Shown here: one piece after another, positions 23,331-30,858 of the stretch
Position numbering within the stretch: position 1 is the stretch's first letter
Layout of the letters: each line of letters begins with the position of its first letter
Assembly: GCA_900546785.1 (NCBI GenBank)
Contig: URED01000018.1
Location: 1-42,035 of the forward strand
Origin: an uncultured Oscillospiraceae bacterium
Lineage (GTDB): Bacteria; Bacillota; Clostridia; Oscillospirales; Acutalibacteraceae
Length of the DNA: 42,035 nt
Direction of reading: 5' to 3'
The notes under the pieces: generated by a model
Seen by the model: only the letters and a program-made list of their open reading frames with translations
The model's database searches: none
Told to the model about the DNA's origin: nothing
Program-made: the position numbers and the translations under genes

Positions 23331-23996
23331 TCAGATCTTTTTCAGGCAATGCTGCATCGGGATTATACCGTTTCGATTGACGCTCTTGCGCACCGCAACA
23401 GCGCGTTCGTTTTCATATGTATGAGTTACACACAGCTGTGTACCGGGCGAGATCTGCTTGTAAAGCCGGTCATTATTGCAGCCGAACAGGTAAAGGCTTT
23501 CCGAAGCGCCGGGCTTGACATATTTGGTCTTCCGTGCGGCAATCAGATATTTTGGTGCGCATGTGTAACCATACCTCTCTTTTTGAGAAAGATCGTCAAA
23601 GCTTTCAACCTCGCCGCAGAAAAGGAACGGAAGATCGGGCAGGACGATTCTTGCGCCGCCCGAGAGCCTGCGCCTTAGTATATTTGCCTGCGTTCCGCGA
23701 ACAGTGAGATACAGCTTTTCCGCGCCGCTCAAGATATCGCTTTCAAGGCGTAGCAGATCGCCTGCGCTTTTAAAGGATTCGGGGCAAAAGTTTGCATTGC
23801 GCAGCATAAAATACACATGCCAGCGGCCGCCGCTGAAAACAAATAATTCGTATTTCTTTCTGCCGTTGAAACGAACGTCATAAAACTTTCCCGTTTTAAA
23901 ATTCCTTGCCTTTGTTTCAAAAGCAAACCCGTCCTTATCCCTGCGTTCCACACAAAAAAGATAATCTGCAATATTATCCGCCGGCATAACTTTCAC
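23331..23996 (-). CDS. Uncharacterised cytosolic protein
   Basis: A basic, soluble protein of about 221 aa that I do not recognise. It has no signal peptide or membrane segment. Features are paired Cys (FLFCGEVESF, YTCAPKYL, LFGCNNDRL, TQLCVTHTY) and a mid-region KLYLTVRGTQANILRRRL that could bind nucleic acid; this is speculation. Start choice is uncertain: a GTG at 23996 has GGGGTGG upstream, an ATG lies at 23987, and the longest frame reaches 24017. It is divergent from the XRE regulator gene across an AT-rich gap. Confidence 0.6.
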   Translation of the reverse strand: MKVMPADNIADYLFCVERRDKDGFAFETKARNFKTGKFYDVRFNGRKKYELFVFSGGRWHVYFMLRNANFCPESFKSAGDLLRLESDILSGAEKLYLTVRGTQANILRRRLSGGARIVLPDLPFLFCGEVESFDDLSQKERYGYTCAPKYLIAARKTKYVKPGASESLYLFGCNNDRLYKQISPGTQLCVTHTYENERAVAVRKSVNRNGIIPMQHCLKKI

Positions 23997-24075
23997 ATTA
24001 CCACCCCACACTGCCACTGCATGATTATATAACCCGATGAATAAAAAATTTGTTGCAACAAGGCAGCAATTACAT

Positions 24076-24104
24076 TTGATACTGTATCTTAACTATACTT
24101 TATA
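24076..24104 (+). promoter_or_regulatory. Possible promoter of the XRE regulator
   Basis: TTGATA, 17 bases, TTTATA, about 110 bases upstream of the start codon. Other AT-rich -10-like sequences follow, including TATTAT at 24132-24137. Confidence 0.45.
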
Positions 24105-24137
24105 TAAAAATACAATTAAAATATACGTATTTATTAT

Positions 24138-24152
24138 AGAACAGTTTGTTCT
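24138..24152. promoter_or_regulatory. Candidate operator AGAACA-GTT-TGTTCT
   Basis: A perfect 6-bp dyad with a 3-base centre, 60 bases upstream of the small XRE regulator and abutting a TATTAT. It is a likely autoregulatory site. It resembles a LexA box, but the GAAC/GTTC half-sites are five bases apart, not four. Confidence 0.5.
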
Positions 24153-24212
24153 TTCAGTCAATAACAAGAGCTCCTGCGGCATATAATATTGTCATCTGCC
24201 GGGGGTGCTGAT

Positions 24213-24425
24213 ATGAGAATCAAAAGGATCAGGGATCTCAGAGAAGACCATGATTATACGCAAACAGCTGTTGGAAAAGGGATCGGCATATCGCAGCGCC
24301 TGTACTCTTACTATGAGCGCGGCGAAAGAACAGTGCCGCCTGAAATTTTGATTGCGCTTGCCGATTATTATGAAACAAGCGTGGATTATATTCTGGGCAG
24401 AACGGATAATCCGAAGATGATGTAA
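24213..24425 (+). CDS. Small XRE-family helix-turn-helix regulator
   Basis: A 70-aa protein that is little more than a Cro/C1-type HTH domain: IKRIRDLREDHDYTQTAVGKGIGISQRLYSYYERGERTVPPEILIALADYYETSVDYILG. The recognition helix is near ISQRLYSYYERG. The C-terminal YETSVDYILGRTDNP is the usual end of such single-domain regulators. The ATG at 24213 follows GGGGGTG; the earlier start at 24189 is less likely. A dyad operator lies upstream and a strong terminator downstream. Its target is unknown apart from probable autoregulation. Confidence 0.9.
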   Translation: MRIKRIRDLREDHDYTQTAVGKGIGISQRLYSYYERGERTVPPEILIALADYYETSVDYILGRTDNPKMM

Positions 24426-24434
24426 TAAGCGCTT

Positions 24435-24465
24435 ACAAGGTTGCGTGTTGCGACCTTGTTTTTTT
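24435..24465 (+). terminator. Terminator of the XRE regulator gene
   Basis: ACAAGGTTGCG pairs with TGCGACCTTGT (11 bp, two G-U) around TGT, then seven T. Confidence 0.85.
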
Positions 24466-24563
24466 ATAACAGACTCCGTTGCCGCGCGGAGGATTAAAAG
24501 ATTGCTTTTTTTGCGCGTATTTGTTATAATTGAATTATGAAATAATGAAACGCGGTGATCATC

Positions 24564-25661
24564 ATGAAATATACGATCCGATCTTTTGCCGCCGTTCTGG
24601 CAGTGCTGATTTTATTTGCCGGCTGTTCGGCAGGCGGTACGGACAGCACCGCTGAGATCAAAGCGGTTTCCCCTGTTGACGAAACTGTTGGCATACACAC
24701 GTTTTCGCAAAGCGCTTTTCTTTTCGGCCCGGACGCACTGATAGGTACATATGCCTATGGGCAGAGTGAAAAGAGCAGACCCAAGCCGGTTGAATTTGAA
24801 TGGAGATACAGCGGTGACGATGATACGCAGTTCACGCTGCGCATAAGCGAGAGCGAAGACATGGCAGACGCCGCTTCCTATACAACGGGCGAAACGCAAT
24901 ATTCGGTGTATAATCTGAAGATCGGCACCGAGTATTTTTGGACCGTGAGCGCAGGCGGCATAACCAGCGAAGTTTATTCGTTTACAACAGATTCCGACGC
25001 GCCGAGGAACCTTTATATCGACGGCGTTACGAATGCCAGAGATATCGGCGGAAGAGAAACGGAAAACGGCACTATAACGAAGCAAGGCATGATCTACCGA
25101 TGCGGGCGGCTGAACGAGAGCAATGTGCCTTATGTAAATATTGAGATAACCGAAGACGGCAAGCGCACCATGCTTGAAGAGCTTGGCGTGAAAACGGAGA
25201 TCGACGTCAGGCTGGATTATGACAGCGAAAACGGCGGCATCACCGAAAGCCCCTTGGGGAGCAGCGTTACCTATATAAACTGCCCTATGGAGTGGGACGG
25301 CAAAATGCTTGGCGATAACAAAGAGCAGGTGGTACAGGTCTTTTCCATTCTTGCCGATGAAAATAACTACCCGCTTTTCATTCACTGCAACATAGGAACG
25401 GACAGAACCGGCATGATCTCCTTTATGATAAACGCGCTGCTCGGCGTGCCGGAAGAAGAGCTGTATGACGATTTTCTTTTTTCCAATTTTGGCAATATAG
25501 GCGGAAAACGCCCGCTTGAAAAGCTTTTGGAATCAGACTATTACACCACGATCATGCAGTCCGAGGGCAGCACACTGAGCGAGAAAACATACAACTGCCT
25601 TGTAGACACAGGCGTTCCCGCCGAAGATCTGGATGCGTTGATCGAAATTATGACGGCGTGA
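24564..25661 (+). CDS. Secreted tyrosine/dual-specificity phosphatase lipoprotein
   Basis: A 365-aa lipoprotein (lipobox LFAGC, Cys21). Residues about 75-145 form a fibronectin-III-like beta domain (FEWRYSGDDDTQFTLRISES...YNLKIGTEYFWTVSAGG). Residues about 150-365 are a Y_phosphatase3-type domain: NLYIDGVTNARDIGG, IYRCGRLNES, an Asp in LDYDSENGG, and the P-loop HCNIGTDRTG at 274-283 with nucleophile Cys275 and Arg281. Family members dephosphorylate phosphotyrosine or phosphoinositides. As this one is outside the cell, it may act on host or dietary phosphate esters or surface proteins. I prefer the ATG at 24564 (MKYTIR) over the GTG at 24555. It is convergent with rplL. Confidence 0.9.
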   Translation: MKYTIRSFAAVLAVLILFAGCSAGGTDSTAEIKAVSPVDETVGIHTFSQSAFLFGPDALIGTYAYGQSEKSRPKPVEFEWRYSGDDDTQFTLRISESEDMADAASYTTGETQYSVYNLKIGTEYFWTVSAGGITSEVYSFTTDSDAPRNLYIDGVTNARDIGGRETENGTITKQGMIYRCGRLNESNVPYVNIEITEDGKRTMLEELGVKTEIDVRLDYDSENGGITESPLGSSVTYINCPMEWDGKMLGDNKEQVVQVFSILADENNYPLFIHCNIGTDRTGMISFMINALLGVPEEELYDDFLFSNFGNIGGKRPLEKLLESDYYTTIMQSEGSTLSEKTYNCLVDTGVPAEDLDALIEIMTA

Positions 25662-25696
25662 TGCGGCGTCAGTAAAACCACGTTCATTCGTTATAA

Positions 25697-25735
25697 TAAA
25701 ACAAAAATAAAACGGCGTGCTTTTGCACGCCGTTT
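25697..25735 (-). terminator. Terminator behind rplL
   Basis: AAACGGCGTGC pairs with GCACGCCGTTT (11 bp, 4-base loop) and is followed on the minus strand by TTATTTTTGTTTT. It closes the rplJL transcript without a following rpoB. Confidence 0.9.
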
Positions 25736-25755
25736 CGTTATTTAGCAAGGTACAA

Positions 25756-26133
25756 TTATTTGAGTTCAACAGTTGCGCCTGTTTCCTCGATCTTAGCCTT
25801 AAGAGCCTCCGCATCTGCGGTGGGAACAGCCTCTTTGATGGTCTTGGGAGCGGAGTCAACGATCTCCTTAGCCTCTTTAAGTCCAAGGCCGGTTGCTTCC
25901 TTAACAGCCTTAACGACCTGAATCTTGTTCGGGCCGACATCTGTAAGAACAACATCAAATTCGGTCTTTTCCTCAGCTGCTGCTGCGCCGCCTTCTGCGG
26001 GAGCTGCTACTGCAACTGCTGCTGCAGCGCTTACGCCGAACTCTTCTTCTACTGCGGATACAAGCTCTGAAAGCTCAAGAACGGTAAGCGTTTTAAGCTC
26101 TTCAACGATTTTGGTTACATTTTCTGATGCCAT
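25756..26133 (-). CDS. rplL: 50S ribosomal protein L7/L12
   Basis: The stalk protein (125 aa) that recruits translation factors. The N-terminal dimerisation segment ([29 protein letters not shown]), the Ala-rich hinge ([19 protein letters not shown]) and the C-terminal domain ([44 protein letters not shown]) are all normal. It is encoded 45 bases after rplJ. In most Firmicutes rpoB follows; here a terminator and a convergent phosphatase gene follow. Confidence 0.98.
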   Translation of the reverse strand: MASENVTKIVEELKTLTVLELSELVSAVEEEFGVSAAAAVAVAAPAEGGAAAAEEKTEFDVVLTDVGPNKIQVVKAVKEATGLGLKEAKEIVDSAPKTIKEAVPTADAEALKAKIEETGATVELK

Positions 26134-26178
26134 TTTAATTTCCTCCGTTAAAAATTTTAGTTAAAAGTTAAAATGTGA

Positions 26179-26814
26179 TTACTCTGCTGTTTCTTCTGCG
26201 GGAGCCTCTGCTTCTGCCGCAGGTGCTTCCTCAGCGGGAGCTTCTGCTTCTGCTGCGGGTGCTTCCTCTGCGGGAGCAGCCTCCTCAGCCGCAGGCTCTT
26301 CTGCCTTTTCACAGGCCTCTGCGCCGCCCTTATCTACGATTGCCTGAACGGCACGCGCGAATGCCGCGATAGGCGCATTGAATACACTGCATACCGTGGC
26401 AAGAAGAACTTCTCTGGACGGAAGCTTGGCAAGCGCTTCGATCTTTGCAATATCGATAACCTCGCCGTCAAGATAGCCTGACTTTACATTAAAGAAATCA
26501 TGTGCTTCGGCATATTTATTGAGAATACGGGCCGACGCAACATAATCCTCTGCACAGGTTGCAATAGCGGTTGTGCCTTCCAGAACGGGATCCATGCCCG
26601 AAAGGCCGGCTGCATCCGCAGCTCTTTTCAGAATAGAGTTTTTAACAACCGTGTACTCTACCCCTGCCTCACGAAGCTCTTTACGCAGCTTGGTATCGTC
26701 CTCAACGTTGATACCCTTGTAATCAACAACGACACCTGCCACGGAGCCCTTGATTCTTTCAGCAAGCGCGTCTACCTGCGCCTTTTTCTTTTCAAGAACT
26801 ACTGTGCTTGGCAT
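26179..26814 (-). CDS. rplJ: 50S ribosomal protein L10
   Basis: L10 anchors L7/L12 dimers to the ribosome and, bound to them, represses its own mRNA. Residues 1-170 are ordinary (LEKKKAQVDALAERIKGSVAGVVVDYKGINVEDDTKLRKELREAGVEYTVVKNSILKRA). From about 172 on there is an unusual tail of about 40 residues made of EEAPAAEAEAP-type Ala/Glu/Pro repeats. The tail lengthens the protein to 211 aa against about 165-175 in most bacteria. An L10 leader and attenuator precede it. Confidence 0.97.
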   Translation of the reverse strand: MPSTVVLEKKKAQVDALAERIKGSVAGVVVDYKGINVEDDTKLRKELREAGVEYTVVKNSILKRAADAAGLSGMDPVLEGTTAIATCAEDYVASARILNKYAEAHDFFNVKSGYLDGEVIDIAKIEALAKLPSREVLLATVCSVFNAPIAAFARAVQAIVDKGGAEACEKAEEPAAEEAAPAEEAPAAEAEAPAEEAPAAEAEAPAEETAE

Positions 26815-26878
26815 TAAATAACTGTACCTCCTTAATTATTTGCCGCAATAGCGGACTTTTAAAGGCTGTTTACCAAAC

Positions 26879-26909
26879 AAAAAGTGCATTCCGCAAAGAC
26901 GGAATGCAC
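26879..26909 (-). terminator. Attenuator hairpin in the rplJ leader
   Basis: GTGCATTCCG pairs with CGGAATGCAC (10 bp, loop of 6) and is followed by TTTTTG on the minus strand. It lies between the L10-binding leader and the rplJ start, so it probably ends transcription when L10 is in excess or sets the rplJL level. Confidence 0.8.
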
Positions 26910-26967
26910 AACATTTATCTATTTAATATAAAATGCAAAACGCACTGTATATCAACATAAATGCTCA

Positions 26968-27036
26968 TTCCTCGGCAGGCGATATAATATTATATCTTAC
27001 GTCTTGCGACACCTGCTGTCTTTGGCTGAACAGCGA
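26968..27036 (-). promoter_or_regulatory. Ribosomal protein L10 leader
   Basis: The minus strand reads CCAAAGACAGCAGGTG...CGCCTGCCGAGG, the conserved L10-leader core in which GCAGG pairs with CCTGC and the AAGACAGC kink-turn-like element is kept. The intervening arm contains an AT-rich palindrome. L10(L12)4 binds this RNA to repress rplJL expression. It lies just after the promoter and about 60 bases before the attenuator. Confidence 0.9.
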
Positions 27037-27040
27037 TAGT

Positions 27041-27069
27041 ATTTTAACACAGGGAAACGCCCCTGTCAA
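27041..27069 (-). promoter_or_regulatory. Promoter of rplJL with inverted repeat
   Basis: On the minus strand TTGACA, 17 bases, TAAAAT. ACAGGG-GCGTTT-CCCTGT forms a dyad reaching from the -35 box into the spacer. It lies 14 bases behind the rplA stop. Confidence 0.8.
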
Positions 27070-27082
27070 TACCAAAATTAAA

Positions 27083-27787
27083 TTATTCTGCAGCGGCGGA
27101 ACCGACCTTGTTGGGGTTGATCCTTATGCCGGGACCCATTGTTGCGGCAACCGCGCAGGATCTGATATACTGACCCTTTGCAGCGGCAGGCTTTGCCTTG
27201 ATGATTGCGTCAAGAAGCGCATTGAAGTTTTCAAGCAGCTTTTCCGCGCCGAAAGAAGCCTTGCCGATGGGGCAGTGAATGATGTTTGATTTATCAAGGC
27301 GGTATTCGATCTTACCTGCCTTAGCCTCCGTTACAGCCTTGGCTACATCCGTAGTTACGGTGCCTGCCTTGGGAGACGGCATAAGACCGCGGGGACCGAG
27401 GACCTTACCTAAACGGCCTACGAAACCCATCATATCGGGGCTTGCGATGGCAACGTCAAAATCCATCCAGCCGCCCTGGATCTTCTCAACAAGATCTGCA
27501 TCGCCTACAACGTCTGCGCCGGCAGCCTCGGCAGCCTTTGCAAGATCGCCCTTTGCGAAAACGGCAACTCTTACGTCTTTACCGGTTCCGTTGGGAAGAA
27601 CTACGGCGCCGCGAACCTGCTGATCCGCATGGCGGGAGTCTACGCCCAGACGAACATGGACTTCAATCGTTTCATCAAACTTGGCTTTTGCAGTTTTAAC
27701 TGCAAGATCAAGCGCCTCAGCGCTGTCATATAAATTAGTACGGTCTATAAGCTTAGCACCGTCAGAATATTTTTTTCCGTGTTTCAT
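27083..27787 (-). CDS. rplA: 50S ribosomal protein L1
   Basis: L1 forms the mobile stalk at the E site and represses the L11 operon mRNA in many bacteria. The 234-aa protein has the usual start ([29 protein letters not shown]), the [25 protein letters not shown] motif, [24 protein letters not shown] and the C-terminal [11 protein letters not shown]. Length is normal. It follows rplK by 48 bases, in the same transcript. Confidence 0.98.
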   Translation of the reverse strand: MKHGKKYSDGAKLIDRTNLYDSAEALDLAVKTAKAKFDETIEVHVRLGVDSRHADQQVRGAVVLPNGTGKDVRVAVFAKGDLAKAAEAAGADVVGDADLVEKIQGGWMDFDVAIASPDMMGFVGRLGKVLGPRGLMPSPKAGTVTTDVAKAVTEAKAGKIEYRLDKSNIIHCPIGKASFGAEKLLENFNALLDAIIKAKPAAAKGQYIRSCAVAATMGPGIRINPNKVGSAAAE

Positions 27788-27835
27788 AATAAATTACCTC
27801 CAGTGGTTAATCGGATTTTTCCTCCCACAAGGGAA

Positions 27836-28261
27836 TCAGTCTTCTACTACTATACCCATGCTGCGGGCTGTGCCTGCAATCATGCTCATTGCCGCGTCAA
27901 GAGAAGCCGCGTTGAGATCGGGCATCTTTGTTTCGGCGATCTGCTGGATCTGTGCTTTTGTGATTGTGGCAACCTTATCCTTGTTGGGAACACCGGAAGC
28001 CTTTTCAATTCCGCACGCCTTCTTAATAAGAACAGCGGCGGGCGGCGTTTTGGTTACGAAAGTAAATGAACGGTCATCATAAACGGTGATTACAACCGGA
28101 ATGATAAGGCCGGCATCGTTCTTGGTTCTTTCGTTGAACTCTTTTGTGAACGCCGGGATATTGACACCGTGCTGACCGAGTGCAGGACCTACCGGGGGAG
28201 CCGGAGTTGCTTTGCCTGCGGGGATCTGAAGTTTAATTAAACCTACTACCTTTTGAGCCAT
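27836..28261 (-). CDS. rplK: 50S ribosomal protein L11
   Basis: L11 (141 aa) binds the GTPase-associated centre of 23S rRNA and is the target of thiopeptides and a sensor for RelA. The [28 protein letters not shown] region and the C-terminal [37 protein letters not shown] are standard. The 107-base gap before it holds three small hairpins, including GCGCC-GCAA-GGCGC and GGGGAGAGCTTCCCC, which may be an L1/L11 leader. Confidence 0.98.
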   Translation of the reverse strand: MAQKVVGLIKLQIPAGKATPAPPVGPALGQHGVNIPAFTKEFNERTKNDAGLIIPVVITVYDDRSFTFVTKTPPAAVLIKKACGIEKASGVPNKDKVATITKAQIQQIAETKMPDLNAASLDAAMSMIAGTARSMGIVVED

Positions 28262-28368
28262 TATTATTTCCTCCTAAAAATGTGGTATGGCGGGGAAGCT
28301 CTCCCCTCCCACGCGCCTTGCGGCGCATAATAAGCGGCACTGCCGCGAATTACCTGTATTAAAAATGA

Positions 28369-28893
28369 TCAGTCCTCTGCCTTTTCAAGCTGGTCGAGCT
28401 CAAATTCAACAGAAGTTTCCCTGCCGAACATGGAAATGAGCACGCGCACGCTGTTGTTTTGCGTATCCACGCTTTCAACGGTGCCGGAATAGCCTTCAAG
28501 CGGGCCGTCTATAACGTTTACCATATCGCCGGCGGCGTAATTCACCTTTACGCTGACCTTTTCAACGCCGAGCTTGCGCACTTCCTCTTCCGTGAGCGCA
28601 ACGGGTTTGCTTTCAGGGCCTACGAAGCCCGTGCAGCCCCTTATATTTCTTACGACGTACCAGGTATCGTCCGTCATAACCATTTTGACGAGAACGTAAC
28701 CGGGAAAGATCTTTCTTTCCACTTCTTTTTTTGTGCCGTCGTCCTTTATTTCAACAACGGTTTCGGTGGGAACGGAAACCTCCTGAATCAGATCATGGAG
28801 ATTCCTGTTTTCAACAACGGTTTCAATGTTGCTTGCAACCTTATTCTCGTAGCCAGAAAAGGTGTGGGCAACATACCATTTTGCTTCTTCCAT
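28369..28893 (-). CDS. nusG: Transcription termination/antitermination protein NusG
   Basis: NusG (174 aa) binds RNA polymerase and links it to Rho or the ribosome. The NGN domain shows AKWYVAHTFSGYENKVASNIE, the acidic EIKDDGTKKEVERKIFPGYVLVKMVM and VRNIRGCTGFVG. The C-terminal KOW domain is VNYAAGDMVNVIDGPLEGYSGTVESVD. It follows secE by 31 bases in the rpmG-secE-nusG transcript. Confidence 0.98.
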   Translation of the reverse strand: MEEAKWYVAHTFSGYENKVASNIETVVENRNLHDLIQEVSVPTETVVEIKDDGTKKEVERKIFPGYVLVKMVMTDDTWYVVRNIRGCTGFVGPESKPVALTEEEVRKLGVEKVSVKVNYAAGDMVNVIDGPLEGYSGTVESVDTQNNSVRVLISMFGRETSVEFELDQLEKAED

Positions 28894-28924
28894 TAATCAA
28901 GCCTCCGAAAATTCAATTTCGGCA

Positions 28925-29338
28925 TTATTCAGCCGCCTGTGTTTCAGCCTCTGTGGCCGCGGCAGTCGTATCCTCTGCGGCAGTGGTATCCTCAACCGTT
29001 TCGGAAGCGGTAATGTTGTCCGCAGCCTGCTTGGTTTCTCTTAAGCCGAGTGCAAGAAGAGAATCAACGGCATAGATGGCAACACCGAGAATAATGACCA
29101 CAACAAGAACTACGAGCGAATTTTTGAGCGTTTCCTTAGCCTTGGGCCAAACGACCTTTTTGCGCTCCGCATTTACGCCCTTAAAGAATTTGCCGATGGA
29201 TTTAAACGGATTCTTTTTCTTAGACTTTTTCTTTTCTGCCTTGGCGGAAGATTTTTTAGAGCTATCTGCCTTTTCGGGCTTTGCTTTTGCGCTCTTTTTT
29301 TCCTCGGCATTTGGAGTCTTTTTTTCCTTATCTGCCAT
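28925..29338 (-). CDS. secE: Preprotein translocase subunit SecE, with long tails
   Basis: SecE clamps SecY in the translocon. The core is recognisable: KSIGKFFKGVNAERKKVVWPKAKETLKNSLVVLVVVIILGVAIYAVDSLLALGL (about residues 45-98), with the conserved amphipathic helix and one membrane helix. At 137 aa it is about twice the usual single-helix SecE. It has a Lys/Ser/Ala-rich N-terminal tail of 45 residues and an external acidic Thr/Ala/Glu tail of about 35 residues after the helix (TVEDTTAAEDTTAAATEAE). Position between rpmG and nusG confirms identity. Confidence 0.96.
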   Translation of the reverse strand: MADKEKKTPNAEEKKSAKAKPEKADSSKKSSAKAEKKKSKKKNPFKSIGKFFKGVNAERKKVVWPKAKETLKNSLVVLVVVIILGVAIYAVDSLLALGLRETKQAADNITASETVEDTTAAEDTTAAATEAETQAAE

Positions 29339-29350
29339 TTTAATCCTCCG

Positions 29351-29500
29351 TTACTTGGTTTCCCTGTGAAGCGTGTGCTTTCTGCAGAACGGGCAGTACT
29401 TATTCATCTCAAGCCTGTCCGGTGTGTTCTTCTTGTTTTTCATTGTGTTGTAATTGCGTTGTTTGCATTCAGTGCAAGCTAAAGTAACTTTAACTCTCAT
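29351..29500 (-). CDS. rpmG: 50S ribosomal protein L33
   Basis: A 49-aa ribosomal protein of the zinc-binding (C+) type: CTEC near residue 9 and CPFC near residue 36, with the usual [17 protein letters not shown] start and the [23 protein letters not shown] body. Start ATG at 29500 follows GGAGGTG. It is the first gene behind the promoter at 29606-29634, and secE begins 12 bases after its stop. The rpmG-secE-nusG order is conserved in Firmicutes. Confidence 0.97.
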   Translation of the reverse strand: MRVKVTLACTECKQRNYNTMKNKKNTPDRLEMNKYCPFCRKHTLHRETK

Positions 29501-29605
29501 GTGAACACCTCCGTTTTTATTTCGATATCAAATCTCCCTCAGGCGGTAAGAACAAAGCCGCCGTAAAAAAGGGCAAAAAAATTAACCCCTTTTTGAGGTA
29601 TTGCT

Positions 29606-29634
29606 ACTATACCACAACGGCGCGCAACAGTCAA
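29606..29634 (-). promoter_or_regulatory. Promoter of the rpmG-secE-nusG operon
   Basis: On the minus strand TTGACT, 17 bases ending TGG, TATAGT, about 105 bases upstream of rpmG. The leader holds a GGCGG/CCGCC hairpin. Confidence 0.8.
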
Positions 29635-29653
29635 GGGAAAAAGCAAAAAAAGT

Positions 29654-29682
29654 TTGCATTTCATGATGTTTTAATATATTAT
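29654..29682 (+). promoter_or_regulatory. Promoter of the FAD/HAD operon
   Basis: TTGCAT, 17 bases, TATTAT, about 50 bases before the start of the 29731 gene and divergent from the rpmG promoter. Confidence 0.7.
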
Positions 29683-29730
29683 AGTTACAAATAATAAACG
29701 AATACATATATACAGTATATCGGAGCCGAT

Positions 29731-30858
29731 ATGAACACAAGAGTAATCATCATAGGCGCGGGGGCAAGCGGACTTGCCTGCGCTATCAGGCTGAAACAGA
29801 ATAACAGCCGTATTGACGTTTGCGTCTGCGAACGTATGGAAACCCCCGGCAAAAAAATACTTGCAACGGGCAACGGCAGATGCAATCTGACAAATACGGC
29901 GGCGCAGAATTACGCAGAGGTCAAAGCTTTTTTCAATTCTATAGGGCTTGTGCTGAAAGCGCTTGACGGCGGCAGAGTATATCCCTATTCGCTGAAAGCG
30001 GAAACGGTGCTTGCCGTTTTGCTGGACGAATGTAAAAAACGCGGAATAAATATCCTTACCGGCTGCGCTGTGCTGTCCGTACTGCATAACGGCAGTGATA
30101 ACGGCGGGTTTACCGTTAAGACCGAAAAGGGCGATTTCGACGCCGATTTTGTTGTGTGTGCCGCAGGCGGCAAGGCGCAGAGCGCGCTTGGCTCAAACGG
30201 CAGCGGCTATGCGCTGCTCAGAGCGCTGGGGCACAGCGTTACGCCGCTCAGCCCCGGGCTTGTGATGCTTACCTCATCCAGCAAATACCCGCGCGCCGTG
30301 AAAGGCACAAGGGCAAGGTGCGGCATAAAAATTGTAACAGACGGCAAAGAGGCGGCGCACGAATACGGCGAAGTGCTTTTTACCGACTACGGCCTTTCCG
30401 GAATAGCCGTGATGGATATTTCCGCAGCCGTTTCCAAAGCGTTTGCAGGCGGCGAAAAGCCGAAATGCCTTGCTGAGATAGACCTGATCCCGGAGCTTTC
30501 CGAAAGCGAAGTACTTGGGCATATAAACAGATTCGGCAGCCTGAAGGGCATTTTGGGCTCAAAGCTGGCGGAAATCATTGAAAAGCAGGCGGCCGGCAGC
30601 GTGCAAACACAGGCAAAAATAGCAAAATGCTGGCGGCTGATTCTGACCGGCACAAAGGGCTTTGATGCCGCCCAGATCACCTGCGGCGGCATACCGCTTG
30701 ACGAGGTTTCGGATTTTGAATCCAAAAAGGCCGGCGGGCTTTTCATCTGCGGCGAGCTGCTGGACAAACAGTTCCCCTGCGGCGGTTTTAATCTTGACTT
30801 TGCCTGGCACAGCGGCATTGCCGCGGCAGACAATATAGCGAAAAGAGTGCAAATATGA
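29731..30858 (+). CDS. NAD(P)/FAD-dependent oxidoreductase, HI0933 family
   Basis: A 375-aa flavoprotein of the BaiN/HI0933 type. It has the N-terminal dinucleotide motif IIGAGASGLACAIRL, the family signature GKKILATGNGRCNLTN near residue 45, a central substrate domain and the C-terminal GGIPLDEVSDFESKKAGGLFICGELLD...GGFNLDFAWHSGIAAA. Some relatives reduce bile-acid or other steroid intermediates; most have no known substrate. Its stop codon overlaps the next start by four bases (ATGA), so translation is coupled in a four-gene operon. Confidence 0.92.
   Translation: MNTRVIIIGAGASGLACAIRLKQNNSRIDVCVCERMETPGKKILATGNGRCNLTNTAAQNYAEVKAFFNSIGLVLKALDGGRVYPYSLKAETVLAVLLDECKKRGINILTGCAVLSVLHNGSDNGGFTVKTEKGDFDADFVVCAAGGKAQSALGSNGSGYALLRALGHSVTPLSPGLVMLTSSSKYPRAVKGTRARCGIKIVTDGKEAAHEYGEVLFTDYGLSGIAVMDISAAVSKAFAGGEKPKCLAEIDLIPELSESEVLGHINRFGSLKGILGSKLAEIIEKQAAGSVQTQAKIAKCWRLILTGTKGFDAAQITCGGIPLDEVSDFESKKAGGLFICGELLDKQFPCGGFNLDFAWHSGIAAADNIAKRVQI

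Noticed and set aside
24138..24152. LexA (SOS) box
   Set aside because: The half-sites GAAC/GTTC are separated by five bases where the Gram-positive LexA box has four, and no SOS gene is adjacent.
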